Assembly: GCF_011762045.1 (NCBI RefSeq)
Contig: NZ_JAASQS010000001.1
Coordinates: forward strand, 273,868 to 337,867
Direction of reading: 5' to 3'
Length of the DNA: 64,000 bases
Origin: Rhizomicrobium electricum
GTDB taxonomy: Bacteria > Pseudomonadota > Alphaproteobacteria > Micropepsales > Micropepsaceae
Shown: in pieces, positions 1 to 8,338 of the stretch
Numbering within the stretch: the first letter of the stretch is position 1
How the letters are laid out: every line of letters begins with the position of its first letter
The notes under the pieces: generated by a model
Seen by the model: only the letters and a program-made list of their open reading frames with translations
What the model was told of the DNA's origin: nothing
Database searches by the model: none
Position numbers and translations under genes: made by a program

Positions 1-1
1 C

Positions 2-649
2 CCGCGCGCCACCTTGCGCGGATTGACGTTCGAGGGCGCTTCGATCCCGGAAGGCAATGGATCGGGCGTGCGCGCCAACGGGCTATTCCTGACCGTCGAC
101 CGCTGCACCTTCCGCAACAACCAGGACGGCATACTCGCCGCCAACAATCCCGACGCGACGCTTCTGGTACGCCGCTCCACGTTCGACGGCAACGGCGCCT
201 GCCTGCCCGACAAAGGCTGCGCGCATGGCATTTACGCGGGTTTCGTCAACCTTTTCCGGGTGGAGAACTCGCGCTTCGTCAACACGCAGGTCGGTCATCA
301 CATCAAATCGCGCGCCCGGCGGACGGAGATCATCGGCAACACGATTGAGGACGGCCCGCGCGGGACTTCGAGCTATCTCGTCGATCTGCCCAACGGCGGC
401 AGCCTGACCATGACCGGAAACACGCTGGAAAAGAGCGCGCGCAGCCAGAACCCGACCGCGGCCGTGTCGATCGGCGAAGAAGGCGGCAAGCGGAAGCCGG
501 GTGAAATCGTCATCTCGGGAAATACGTTCGTCAATCACGGCCGGCCGACCGTGTTCGTGCACAACGCCGGCAAAGATAGCGCCCGCCTGTCCGACAATGC
601 GATCAAGGGACCGGTTCGTGCGCTCAATGGCCTCGGTTCGGCCGACTAG
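2..649 (+). CDS. Right-handed parallel beta-helix protein (5' partial)
   Basis: The reading frame is open to the left window edge, so the true start lies outside; only the last ~216 residues are visible. The protein shows irregular rungs of the type xVxxSxFxxNxxxGI and IxGNTIEDG, each placing Asn or Gly at turns, which is typical of pectate-lyase-like right-handed beta-helices. Such proteins are known as carbohydrate-binding or polysaccharide-modifying enzymes, often within exopolysaccharide gene clusters, and the glycosyltransferases next door agree with that. No catalytic residue can be assigned from the fragment. Its 3' end overlaps the convergent small membrane protein gene by 26 bases. 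Confidence 0.7.
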   Translation, partial: PRATLRGLTFEGASIPEGNGSGVRANGLFLTVDRCTFRNNQDGILAANNPDATLLVRRSTFDGNGACLPDKGCAHGIYAGFVNLFRVENSRFVNTQVGHHIKSRARRTEIIGNTIEDGPRGTSSYLVDLPNGGSLTMTGNTLEKSARSQNPTAAVSIGEEGGKRKPGEIVISGNTFVNHGRPTVFVHNAGKDSARLSDNAIKGPVRALNGLGSAD

Positions 650-842
650 CGCTGCCCGCCTTGCGCATCGCGTCTTCGCGCGTCCAGCGCCGTGACGCCT
701 TGGGCTTTTCCGCTTCGGGCAACGGCATTGCCAAGAGCCCGGTGGTCGGCTCGTTTTCGGGACGCCCGTCGTTTTCCTTGAACCAGTTGAGCACGACGAA
801 GATCGCGATGATCGATGCCAAAAAGAAAAAACCGCCGATCAT
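624..842 (-). CDS. Small single-span membrane protein, 72 aa
   Basis: One N-terminal hydrophobic segment (residues about 3-19, GGFFFLASIIAIFVVLN) is followed by a polar, Lys/Arg-rich tail. The start codon overlaps the stop of the upstream glycosyltransferase (ATGA, positions 839-842), so translational coupling is likely and the gene is probably a real member of the exopolysaccharide operon. No family is recognised. It may be a small inner-membrane accessory of polysaccharide assembly; this is inferred only from context. The tail overlaps the end of the convergent beta-helix gene. Confidence 0.6.
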   Translation of the reverse strand: MIGGFFFLASIIAIFVVLNWFKENDGRPENEPTTGLLAMPLPEAEKPKASRRWTREDAMRKAGSASRPNRGH

Positions 843-1924
843 GCCGTTCCTCCGTACAAGGCGTCGTAAGCCGCCACCATACGATCTTCGCCGTAATCGC
901 GGCAGGCTTTGGTGCGATTGGCGGCGCCGATTTGGGACGCGGCGGCAGGATCGGACAACAGCCGGAAAAGCCCTGCCGCTAGTGCACTGGCATCACGCTG
1001 CGTAACGTAAGGCCCGTTCTCGGCGGAAACCATGCCCGTGACATCGCCGACATCGGTCGAAACCACCGGCAAACCGGCCGCCATCGCTTCCAGTACGGCC
1101 GTCGGCATCTGCTCGGTGTCGGATGACAGGGCCAGAACCGACAAGGCCGCATAGATCTTTTCGGTCTCGCGGATGTGTCCCGCAAAGCGGACATCGGAAC
1201 CGAGCCCCAAGGCGGCAGCATGCGCTTCCAGATGCGCCCGTTCGGGCCCGTCGCCCGCGATCAACAACCGGCAGGGCATTTGCGCCCGTACGATCCGGAA
1301 GGCATCCAGCAGCCGGACGATATTTTTCTCCGGACGCAACGCCGCAACCGTACCGACGACCGGCCCCTCACCCTCCCAGCGGTAAGGTTCGATATCGGAT
1401 GCTCCGAAGCGGGCGCAATCGACGCCGTTGGGCACATAGCGCAGCACCGACGGCTTGAGGCGCCAGACGTCCTTCGCGAGCGCATACAGCGTATGGGACG
1501 GCAGCACGACGGTGCTTCGCGACAACACGTACCGGCGCGTCAGCACACGGCGGGGCAATTGCCCGTTCGCTTCTTCCGGTCCAAAGCCGTCCTCGATGTG
1601 AACGTGTCCGGTCAAGCGCGGCCAATTGGCCATGGCGCACTCGATGCTGCCCCAGTTGTGGGTGACGAGCCGGTGCGGCCGCACGCCGGCCAGAAACGCA
1701 CGAAAACGCCGCCAATTGCCGAGCGTGTCGCGCGGGCGCAGATCCAGCTTCGCAAAACGGATATCGAGACCGGGCTCGAGCCGCTCGCGGCAGTCCTCAC
1801 GCCCGTCCATCGCGACCACGACGTGCCGGAAGCGGCGGCCGAGACGGTTGGCGACGACCGCGAACCGCGCTTGCGATCCGCCGACGGCAAAGGTCGGGAA
1901 AACGTGCAGAAGTGTGGGGCTCAT
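839..1924 (-). CDS. Glycosyltransferase family 4-like protein
   Basis: A 361-residue GT-B-fold glycosyltransferase. The N-terminal half begins with the usual first strand and glycine loop (LLHVFPTFAVGGSQ). The C-terminal half carries VGTVAALRPEKN, LLIAGDGPER and the nucleotide-sugar-binding region EQMPTAVLEAMAAGLPVV, matching the EX7E-type motif of GT4 enzymes. It would transfer a sugar from a nucleotide donor to a lipid-linked or growing polysaccharide on the cytosolic face of the membrane. It follows the short sugar transferase by 9 bases and overlaps the small membrane protein gene, so the three look co-transcribed. Donor and acceptor cannot be deduced. Confidence 0.88.
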   Translation of the reverse strand: MSPTLLHVFPTFAVGGSQARFAVVANRLGRRFRHVVVAMDGREDCRERLEPGLDIRFAKLDLRPRDTLGNWRRFRAFLAGVRPHRLVTHNWGSIECAMANWPRLTGHVHIEDGFGPEEANGQLPRRVLTRRYVLSRSTVVLPSHTLYALAKDVWRLKPSVLRYVPNGVDCARFGASDIEPYRWEGEGPVVGTVAALRPEKNIVRLLDAFRIVRAQMPCRLLIAGDGPERAHLEAHAAALGLGSDVRFAGHIRETEKIYAALSVLALSSDTEQMPTAVLEAMAAGLPVVSTDVGDVTGMVSAENGPYVTQRDASALAAGLFRLLSDPAAASQIGAANRTKACRDYGEDRMVAAYDALYGGTA

Positions 1925-1933
1925 GAACCGGTG

Positions 1934-2293
1934 CTAGCGCTGACGCAGCGCGAAGGCCTTCCCGGTGCCGACGGCCTCGTGACGCGTTCCGTCGGGCGCC
2001 AGCAGGGACAAATCGCCGTTCATCACGTTCAAGAGCTGCGGAATCTGTTCGAGGTGATAGCGGTGCAGCAGCGCCCCTGTGCGCGTCAATTTCGGACCGA
2101 ATTCGGTATCGCGGACGATGCGCAGCCGCCACAGCCGTACGATCCGCCCGCCGCGGGTCACCCGCTCGACGCGGCAGAACGGAGCCGCCGCCAACTCGAC
2201 CCACACGGCGACGGCACCAAGCACAATCACGGGCAGGCAGACATAAAGAAGTGCCAAGGCCATTGCGATATCGCCCAGACGCCGGATGGTCAT
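1934..2293 (-). CDS. Very short sugar transferase-like protein, 119 aa, with altered catalytic dyad
   Basis: The ATG at 2291-2293 is chosen because GAGGAG lies just upstream; longer in-frame starts lack a ribosome site. The protein has the features of bacterial monotopic phosphoglycosyl transferases (PglC/WcaJ C-terminal domain): a membrane-entering helix (residues about 8-35), the basic strand ERVTRGGRIVRLWRLRIVRD, and LEQIPQLLNVMNGDLSLLAP, which corresponds to the family's LDELPQLxNVLxGDMSLVGPRP. The normal Asp-Glu dyad reads Glu-Gln here, the PRP motif is lost, and the protein stops about 60 residues earlier than usual. It may be a minimal variant, a regulatory pseudo-enzyme or a decayed gene. 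The context is exopolysaccharide synthesis, with a 9-base gap to the next glycosyltransferase. Confidence 0.72.
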   Translation of the reverse strand: MTIRRLGDIAMALALLYVCLPVIVLGAVAVWVELAAAPFCRVERVTRGGRIVRLWRLRIVRDTEFGPKLTRTGALLHRYHLEQIPQLLNVMNGDLSLLAPDGTRHEAVGTGKAFALRQR

Positions 2294-2533
2294 CGTTCTC
2301 CTCATTCGTGTTTTGAGATCCATACAAGTTGAAGCAAGTTTGCAGCGTGAATGCAACGCCGTTCGGCGTGACGAGGCCGTCATAATATTGTTTATGTTAC
2401 TAGCAATGTTGATCCCAATCACGTTTCGCACGTTTCATAGGTACGACGGACGACAGAAAGCTGTTACCGAATTCGGCGCGACGGTTACGGACTCCCCGCA
2501 GCCACGCTATCTTGCCCCAAAGGAGACGGGCAC

Positions 2534-2668
2534 ATGTGGTTGGTGATCGGATTGTGGGTCGCGATTTCTGCCGTTGCGGCACCTTTGGTAGGCTATTTTC
2601 TGGGCGGCGATAACGCTCCGCTCAGACGGAAGGCGGAAACGGCCTTAGCGCCGCGAAAGCATCCTTAA
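2534..2668 (+). CDS. Small membrane protein, 44 aa
   Basis: A short ORF: ATG at 2534 is preceded by AAAGGAG with an 8-base spacer, a near-ideal ribosome site, and the stop is TAA at 2666-2668. The product starts MWLVIGLWVAISAVAAPLVG, a single hydrophobic span of about 23 residues, then a short basic tail ending RKHP. It points away from the sugar transferase, and its last 47 bases run antisense into the end of the glycosyltransferase gene at 2622-3635. The family is not recognised. It is the only plus-strand gene inside the exopolysaccharide block. The call rests on the ribosome site plus a clean membrane helix. Confidence 0.5.
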   Translation: MWLVIGLWVAISAVAAPLVGYFLGGDNAPLRRKAETALAPRKHP

Positions 2669-3635
2669 GACGCGCGGCGTAACGGTCCTGCGAAAGCTCC
2701 GTCTCGGCATAGCGGCGTGCCGCACTGCCCAGCCGCATCCGCAACGCATCGTCCTGCAGCAGACGCGTAATGGCCGCCCGCAGCGCCGCCGCATCGCCGC
2801 AGGGAACGACCAGACAGTTCTCTTCGTGATGCAGATAATCGCGAATGCCGCGCGCATCGCTTGCCACCACCGCCTTGCCGCAAGCAAACGCTTCCAACAG
2901 ACTTGAAATGCCGCCGGGATGGCGCATGTCGTAGAGCGGCAGCACCACGATTCTGGCCGCGTGATAGAGCGCGCGCAAATCCTCGTCGCTGCCGCGCGGA
3001 GCGATCGCAATGCCCGCCTGCGACGCAACGCGATCCGTGCGCAACACCACCGGCACATCGAGACCGGACACGGCCGCCAGAAGCGTCTCGTAATCGCGGG
3101 ACAAATCGTTTCCGATCGAGAGGACGTAATCGCCCTCGCCGCCCGACGGCGTAAAGAATTCGGTGTCGATCTGCTGCGGCAGGAACTGAACTTGCGCGCC
3201 GGGGTAGCGCTGCGCCAGATAGCCGGTCTGATCGCGGGCGAAGCTGAACACCGCATCGGCGCGCTTCAGGCAAAAGGCGACGATCCGCGCCCGCAAGGGC
3301 CAGTTGGAATCGTCCCCGACATCGACGATCACCACCAGCGGCTTGAATCCCGCGACCCGCCGCAGCGCCAGGAGCAACAGTGCGCCGGACTGGTAATACG
3401 AAATCACCGCGTACGCTTTGCGGCGCCGGAAGAGAACCTTCGCGGCGCGCCAGGGATCGATGCTGGCGAACAGCGACGCGCACCCGGCGAAGGGGTTGCG
3501 CGACGCATCGTTGACATCCAGCACTTCCGCGGCAAAGCCGATCCGCTCGAACGCATCGGCAATTCCGAAGCGCGGCGGCGGTGAGCCCGGCCGCTGCAGC
3601 CGGTTCGATGGCAGCAATACGATATCCGGTCTCAT
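2622..3635 (-). CDS. Glycosyltransferase (GT4-like)
   Basis: A 337-residue GT-B protein. The N-terminal domain is short (MRPDIVLLPSNRLQRPG onward). The C-terminal Rossmann domain has YVLSIGNDLSRDYETLL, the loop HPGGISSLLEAFACGKAVV (the Glu-containing nucleotide-sugar motif of GT4) and NCLVVPCGDAAALRAAI. Predicted role: cytosolic glycosyl transfer during exopolysaccharide assembly. Its start overlaps the stop of the upstream fusion gene in an ATGA arrangement (3632-3635), so the two are translated together. Confidence 0.87.
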   Translation of the reverse strand: MRPDIVLLPSNRLQRPGSPPPRFGIADAFERIGFAAEVLDVNDASRNPFAGCASLFASIDPWRAAKVLFRRRKAYAVISYYQSGALLLLALRRVAGFKPLVVIVDVGDDSNWPLRARIVAFCLKRADAVFSFARDQTGYLAQRYPGAQVQFLPQQIDTEFFTPSGGEGDYVLSIGNDLSRDYETLLAAVSGLDVPVVLRTDRVASQAGIAIAPRGSDEDLRALYHAARIVVLPLYDMRHPGGISSLLEAFACGKAVVASDARGIRDYLHHEENCLVVPCGDAAALRAAITRLLQDDALRMRLGSAARRYAETELSQDRYAARLKDAFAALRPFPPSV

Positions 3636-5854
3636 GGCAGGGCCGGCGTCAAATCCTTACAGGTTACACGCGCCTGTTCGTATACGTCCTCGACCGTCGC
3701 CGGCACGCCGCCGATCTCGCCAAGGAAGAAATCATAAAACTCTTCGAACCAACCGACGAAACGGTCGCGGTCGGCGCGGCTCCGCACATACGGCGTGTTG
3801 CCGGGCAACAGCGACGGCGTGTGATAGGACAGCGTGAACGTGCGCGTTCCCCGCTTGAGCAGCGCGCGCACCAGACGTTTGGCGTCGGAGACATTGGTGC
3901 CTTCGGGCGTCAGGCGGATGCGCTCCATCAGGCCGGTGCGCGCCATCAGCGAGCGCGACAAGGCATGGCGGGCATCGTTCTCGAACAATCCGTTGGCGAG
4001 ATGGCGCCAGTTTCCGCTCGACAGCTGTCCGATGTAAGTCGAGGTCAGCGGCAGTTCCAGCACACGCCGGTCGGGATCGAGCCAATACGGCGTGGTTGGC
4101 CGCCCGAAGAATGTCGGCCCCCCGGTCGCATGATAGGAGAACTCCGGCACCACGCTGGAATCGACGCGATAGCCGAGGGCGGTAAGCGTTTTCACCGTGT
4201 TCGGCCCCACGCCGTAGCGGCCGGCGCGATACGCCACGGGACGCTGGCCGAACCGCGCGGCAATCGCCTCGGTCAACGCGCTCAGTTTGTCCCGCTCCAG
4301 CGCCTCCGGCAGATTGCCGGCAAAGCTGTTATAGGCATTCACCACTTCTTCGTAAGGCGGCGTCACCCAGGGATGCAATTGGGCACCGATCCGGCATTTT
4401 CCCGCCTTGAGACATTCGGCCAGAAAGGCGTAGCCGTCCGGCTCCATCACAATCGGATACGTGACGAAATAAGTCGGTACGATGCCGAAGCGATCGAACA
4501 CGCGATGCAGCACGAACTGCTCGTTCATCGAGCCGACGTTGTGGAAGTCGCGCGACAGCGGCTTGTCCCAGTCGAACGCCTCCTCCGCATCGACGGTGGT
4601 GACGATCAGCGGGCGCTCGGTCGACGGGCGCACCTTGCGCACAGGTCGTGGCCGCGGGTTCACCAGCCCATGCACCATCGCCGCGACGGTGGAAGCCTGC
4701 GTCCGGGCGCTGAACGTCTGCACGAACCACGCCGAGGGTTCGCGCGCGGTCAGCGGCAACGACAGGAATTCCTGCACGCGCCGGTCGGCTTCGGCATCGG
4801 ACATATCGGGCGCGATCACGACGTGGGCGATGCCGCTCTGCTGCAGGATGCGGTCGACCGGCGAATCCGCGGGCGTGTAGGCGAGAATGGGTTTGCCGAT
4901 CCGGATATAGTCGAGCAGCTTCGACGGCACTTGGAACGCGGTGTTGCGCTCGTTGACGTCGAGCAGCAGCAGGCAATCGGCTTCGGCGGTCTCGCGCAGC
5001 GCCTCTTCGCGCGGCACCAGCGTGTTGTTGACCTCCACCACATCGCTCATGGCAGTCATGAAGGCGCCGTAGGCGCTCATGACGGCCTCGTCGATCGGCC
5101 CGATCAGCTTGACCCGCAATGTCTCAGCGCTCGTGCCGAGCCGCTTCAGCGAGCCGAGCAACTGGCCCGGATGGCGTCCGCCATAGAGCGTGCCGATATG
5201 CGCCAGCACGCGGTGGCCGCGTTCCGCGGACGGCACCTGCTCGATCGCCTCGTCCGGATCGTAGCTGTTCCACAACACCGATATCGCATCGCGGCACGCG
5301 GGATAGCGCTTCCGCCACACCTCGGCGATGGCATCGGTATTGGCGATCACCCGGTCGGCACGTTCGAAAATGCGCCGCTCGAGCAGCGGATCGTAGGGGT
5401 AGAACCAGTTGCGGTTGCGGAAAGGATTGTCGCAAACCGGATCTTGGAAATCCGCGATCCACGGCAGTCCGAACTTCCCCTTCAGCCACAGCGCGGCGAA
5501 GTGCGACGCGAGAAAAGGAGACGTCGAATAGATCGCGTCGATCTTCCGTGTCCGGATCAACCGGGCCGCCGCGGCGGCAGCGTACGGAACCCACGGCAGA
5601 CGGTCGTTGTATGGCGCGGCAAAGCGCATGAACACGCGCGCCGCCGCCGATGCCGCCGCCAGCCCGGCCGACTCCCGCTCCGCCGGAACGCGCCAGACCG
5701 AGGTTTCCGGATTGATGCCGCCTTCGGCCGACGAGGCAAACACGAACGGCTCGACTCCGAATTCCGGCAAATAGCGGAACAGTTGGCTCGGCCGAGCGGC
5801 GGCCGGCGTGTTGTCGGGCTGAAACGCATAACTCAAGAGAAGAAGGTTCGCCAT
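3632..5854 (-). CDS. Bifunctional glycosyltransferase / polysaccharide deacetylase fusion
   Basis: The open frame extends further upstream, but the sensible start is the ATG at 5852-5854 (MANLLLLSYAFQPDNTPAAA), 2 bases after the sulfotransferase stop, giving 740 residues. Residues about 1-410 resemble a GT4 glycosyltransferase: Rossmann-like N-terminus, AHIGTLYGGRHPGQLL, and QVPSKLLDYIRIGKPILAY as the nucleotide-sugar region. From about residue 430 the protein becomes a NodB-type polysaccharide deacetylase: VTTVDAEEAFDW (metal-binding Asp region), IGAQLHPW (His region) and YRAGRYGVGPNTVKTL. Deacetylases of this kind are common in exosortase-associated exopolysaccharide clusters as separate proteins; here one is continuous with a transferase. 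No frameshift is needed to read both halves. Confidence 0.83.
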   Translation of the reverse strand: MANLLLLSYAFQPDNTPAAARPSQLFRYLPEFGVEPFVFASSAEGGINPETSVWRVPAERESAGLAAASAAARVFMRFAAPYNDRLPWVPYAAAAAARLIRTRKIDAIYSTSPFLASHFAALWLKGKFGLPWIADFQDPVCDNPFRNRNWFYPYDPLLERRIFERADRVIANTDAIAEVWRKRYPACRDAISVLWNSYDPDEAIEQVPSAERGHRVLAHIGTLYGGRHPGQLLGSLKRLGTSAETLRVKLIGPIDEAVMSAYGAFMTAMSDVVEVNNTLVPREEALRETAEADCLLLLDVNERNTAFQVPSKLLDYIRIGKPILAYTPADSPVDRILQQSGIAHVVIAPDMSDAEADRRVQEFLSLPLTAREPSAWFVQTFSARTQASTVAAMVHGLVNPRPRPVRKVRPSTERPLIVTTVDAEEAFDWDKPLSRDFHNVGSMNEQFVLHRVFDRFGIVPTYFVTYPIVMEPDGYAFLAECLKAGKCRIGAQLHPWVTPPYEEVVNAYNSFAGNLPEALERDKLSALTEAIAARFGQRPVAYRAGRYGVGPNTVKTLTALGYRVDSSVVPEFSYHATGGPTFFGRPTTPYWLDPDRRVLELPLTSTYIGQLSSGNWRHLANGLFENDARHALSRSLMARTGLMERIRLTPEGTNVSDAKRLVRALLKRGTRTFTLSYHTPSLLPGNTPYVRSRADRDRFVGWFEEFYDFFLGEIGGVPATVEDVYEQARVTCKDLTPALP

Positions 5855-5856
5855 GT

Positions 5857-6840
5857 TCAGCCCCGCGCCGATGCAGCCTTGCGCGCGGGCGATCCGATGC
5901 GGTTCCAAACGGCGCTCGCCAGCGGCAATACCAATCGGCAGAAATAGCGCACCACCGGCATCAGCGGCCGCCACATCACGCCACCGAAACGACGTTCGTA
6001 GCCGGCACGGCCAAGTTCGGTCCCCATGAAGGCTTCGGCGACCAGGAGTTCGGAGGTCGACATCTCGCGGCGCCAGCGCTCGATATCGGCCGGATCGGGC
6101 TTGCGCCGCAGCTTGGCGTGAATGGCCATCTCGCGGGAGGGAACGAGCCGGTCGACCTTGTCTTCCCAGGCCAGCATCTGCGGCTCGAATTCTTCTCCGA
6201 GAAAATCGCAGATGCCGCGGACGGTGCGTTCGGTGTCGCGCACCAGATCTTCGTAGCGGACCAGAAACAGCCGGTCGGCCACCGGCATCCGGCGCCAGCG
6301 CGCATCGAGCTTGGTTGCTTCCAGCCATTCGCCCATATTGCGGTTGAGCAGCGGACCGTACCAGCCCACCGACTGGAACGATTTGGCGACGTCGCGACCG
6401 TCGCGCAGCAAGTGGATGAAGCGTGCACCCGGATAGAGTTCGGCAAGCTGCGGCACGATACGGATGTAGGCCGGGGTCTTGTCGCCCCAGCGCTGCTTGC
6501 CTTCACGCCCCAGGTGGGTGCGATAAACGATTTCGACCAGATCGCGCAGAGTGGGCTGGGGCAACGCCGACGCCTCGGCGGCATATGCATCCGTATCGAT
6601 GCCCATATCGGGCCAGCGGATGGAACCGGTCACGATCGCGATCGCGCGTGTTATCTCGTCGTTCGTCAACGCCCGTGTCGCCGGAAGCCGCTTCAGCAAC
6701 GGATCGAGAAAATAGGTTTCGGGCGGAATCGCAAGCCGCGAATGCGAAGCCAGGATCATGCGCAAAAGCGTCGTACCGGAGCGCCCGGATCCGACGATGA
6801 AGAACGGTTGGTCTTCGTCTTTCCGTAGCGGCATACACAT
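5857..6840 (-). CDS. Sulfotransferase family protein
   Basis: Contains the 5'-phosphosulfate-binding loop FFIVGSGRSGTTLLRMIL near the N-terminus and the 3'-phosphate motif LLRDGRDVAKSFQSVGW further in, the two hallmarks of PAPS-dependent sulfotransferases. It probably sulfates a carbohydrate, given the surrounding glycosyltransferases. The frame opens at a TTG (6882), but ATG at 6838-6840 or 6832-6834 is more plausible; none has a strong ribosome site. It is first in a tightly packed series with the fusion gene (2-base gap) and the following glycosyltransferase. The 124 bases between this start and the outer-membrane barrel stop are the likely promoter region. Confidence 0.85.
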   Translation of the reverse strand: MCMPLRKDEDQPFFIVGSGRSGTTLLRMILASHSRLAIPPETYFLDPLLKRLPATRALTNDEITRAIAIVTGSIRWPDMGIDTDAYAAEASALPQPTLRDLVEIVYRTHLGREGKQRWGDKTPAYIRIVPQLAELYPGARFIHLLRDGRDVAKSFQSVGWYGPLLNRNMGEWLEATKLDARWRRMPVADRLFLVRYEDLVRDTERTVRGICDFLGEEFEPQMLAWEDKVDRLVPSREMAIHAKLRRKPDPADIERWRREMSTSELLVAEAFMGTELGRAGYERRFGGVMWRPLMPVVRYFCRLVLPLASAVWNRIGSPARKAASARG

Positions 6841-6964
6841 CTCGGCTGGTCGCCCGCCGCTATCCGAAAAATGGGCGCACAAATCAAGCGGTTTTGCCGA
6901 GAGTTAGGAAAATCGTGGAACCTAGCGCCAACTTCGAGGCCGATCATGCCGCAGCGGAAGGCTC

Positions 6965-8335
6965 TCAGAGATAGCGCACGATCTGAAGTATCGCGCTCGA
7001 GGAGCCGCGCAGCGAGCCCCATTCGCTCCTTCGCCCGCCGGTGGTGCCGCTGACGAACGCCGCCACGCTCCAATAATCGGAGAGATCGTAGGACGCGCCC
7101 AACTGGCCCGTGCACGAGCCGTCGGCAAGATTGGTCATCACGTAAGCGTTGAGATCGGCGTGCAGGATATGGAACGGCTCGATCCAATCGGCGCGCACGA
7201 ACGCCTGATGCCGGCTGGTCGGATCCTGACGGTCGGCGGCATAGCCGCGGATGTACCACATCAGCGAGGAGAGCATCGGGTTGGCGCCGGTCGCGAACCA
7301 GCTCCGCCACTGGTCCTGCGAAAGCCCCGCCTGATGAAAGTTATATTCGATGCTGATCGTTTCCTTGTCTTCGCCGTTCCAGTAGGCCCCGACGGAGACG
7401 TCGTTCTTGAAGCCGCGTCCGGACGCGACCGGCGGCAGCACCGGAACGTAGGACGGCAGCATGCGCGTCCGCTTGCCGAATGCGATGGCATCGACGATCA
7501 CGCTCGGCGCCTCGCCGCCGGCCCAACTGGCATAGGCGATGATCGAATTGCCGATCGGGTGAGAGGCATTGAAGCCGAACTTCAGCCGGCCGCTGTCGTA
7601 GAACGCCAGTACCTGCGGACTGAACTCCTCCAGTTCGAACGAAAAGCTTGCCGACACGCGATCCGAGCCGTTGGTCTGGTCGATTTTGGGATCGAGCGGC
7701 CAGGCAAGACCGCCCATCGGCACCGGACTGTGCAGTTTCGGTGCGTAGATCACTTCCAGCGAGCCGCCGTCGAACACATGCTGGCCGCGGAGCATCACCG
7801 TGCCGAGCCGGTTGTTGCGCATGGCGCCGGGATCGGACGAAGACTGCGCGACCGAGGTACGGGCGCGGAAAAAATCGGTCGGATTGTAGCCGAACGCCAC
7901 ACCGTAGCGGACATTGATGCGCCCCGCCTCGAGATAGGTTTCCGGCGCCGCTTCCCAGGTGGCGTAAAGCTCGCGCAGATCGTTGCGCACGGACTGGCGG
8001 GGAAATCCGATGCCATCGGCGAAGCTGGCGGCGAGCACGTCGCTGGCGGTAATGCGCAAAGTGTCCGACAGCTTCCACGTGACCAAGGCATCGGCGCTGA
8101 CGCGGTCGTTCCAGCGCGACGGCACGGCGGCCCCCGGCGAAACAACGAACGTGCCGCGATAACCGTACCAGCCGAAAGCGTTGGCGAGCGAATACTTGCC
8201 GTGATCTTCGGCCGTCGCCGGCGGCGGCGCCGCCTCTTCGACCGCACCGGGAATACGCGCCAGATCGTCGTTCTCCTGCGCCGCCGCAGGAAGCGCGATG
8301 CCGCAAATCGCAATCAGGAAGGCCGCTTTACGCAT
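6965..8335 (-). CDS. Outer-membrane beta-barrel protein of a LolCDE-like operon
   Basis: A 456-residue protein with a clear signal peptide (MRKAAFLIAICGIALPAAAQ) followed by alternating amphipathic strands and an aromatic ending (ILQIVRYL, a C-terminal aromatic/hydrophobic residue pattern typical of barrels). Strands such as YLEAGRINVRYGVAFGYNP and LKFGFNASHPIGNSIIAY fit a transmembrane barrel. It is the last gene of the operon that starts with the ABC ATPase, 3 bases after the LolA-like gene. It could be the outer-membrane terminus of the exporter or a receptor for the exported molecule. The exact family could not be named with certainty. Confidence 0.72.
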   Translation of the reverse strand: MRKAAFLIAICGIALPAAAQENDDLARIPGAVEEAAPPPATAEDHGKYSLANAFGWYGYRGTFVVSPGAAVPSRWNDRVSADALVTWKLSDTLRITASDVLAASFADGIGFPRQSVRNDLRELYATWEAAPETYLEAGRINVRYGVAFGYNPTDFFRARTSVAQSSSDPGAMRNNRLGTVMLRGQHVFDGGSLEVIYAPKLHSPVPMGGLAWPLDPKIDQTNGSDRVSASFSFELEEFSPQVLAFYDSGRLKFGFNASHPIGNSIIAYASWAGGEAPSVIVDAIAFGKRTRMLPSYVPVLPPVASGRGFKNDVSVGAYWNGEDKETISIEYNFHQAGLSQDQWRSWFATGANPMLSSLMWYIRGYAADRQDPTSRHQAFVRADWIEPFHILHADLNAYVMTNLADGSCTGQLGASYDLSDYWSVAAFVSGTTGGRRSEWGSLRGSSSAILQIVRYL

Positions 8336-8338
8336 CGC

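Noticed and set aside
3581-5947. 788-codon plus-strand frame opposite the transferase/deacetylase fusion
   Set aside because: No recognisable motif, His/Arg-rich composition typical of an antisense frame.
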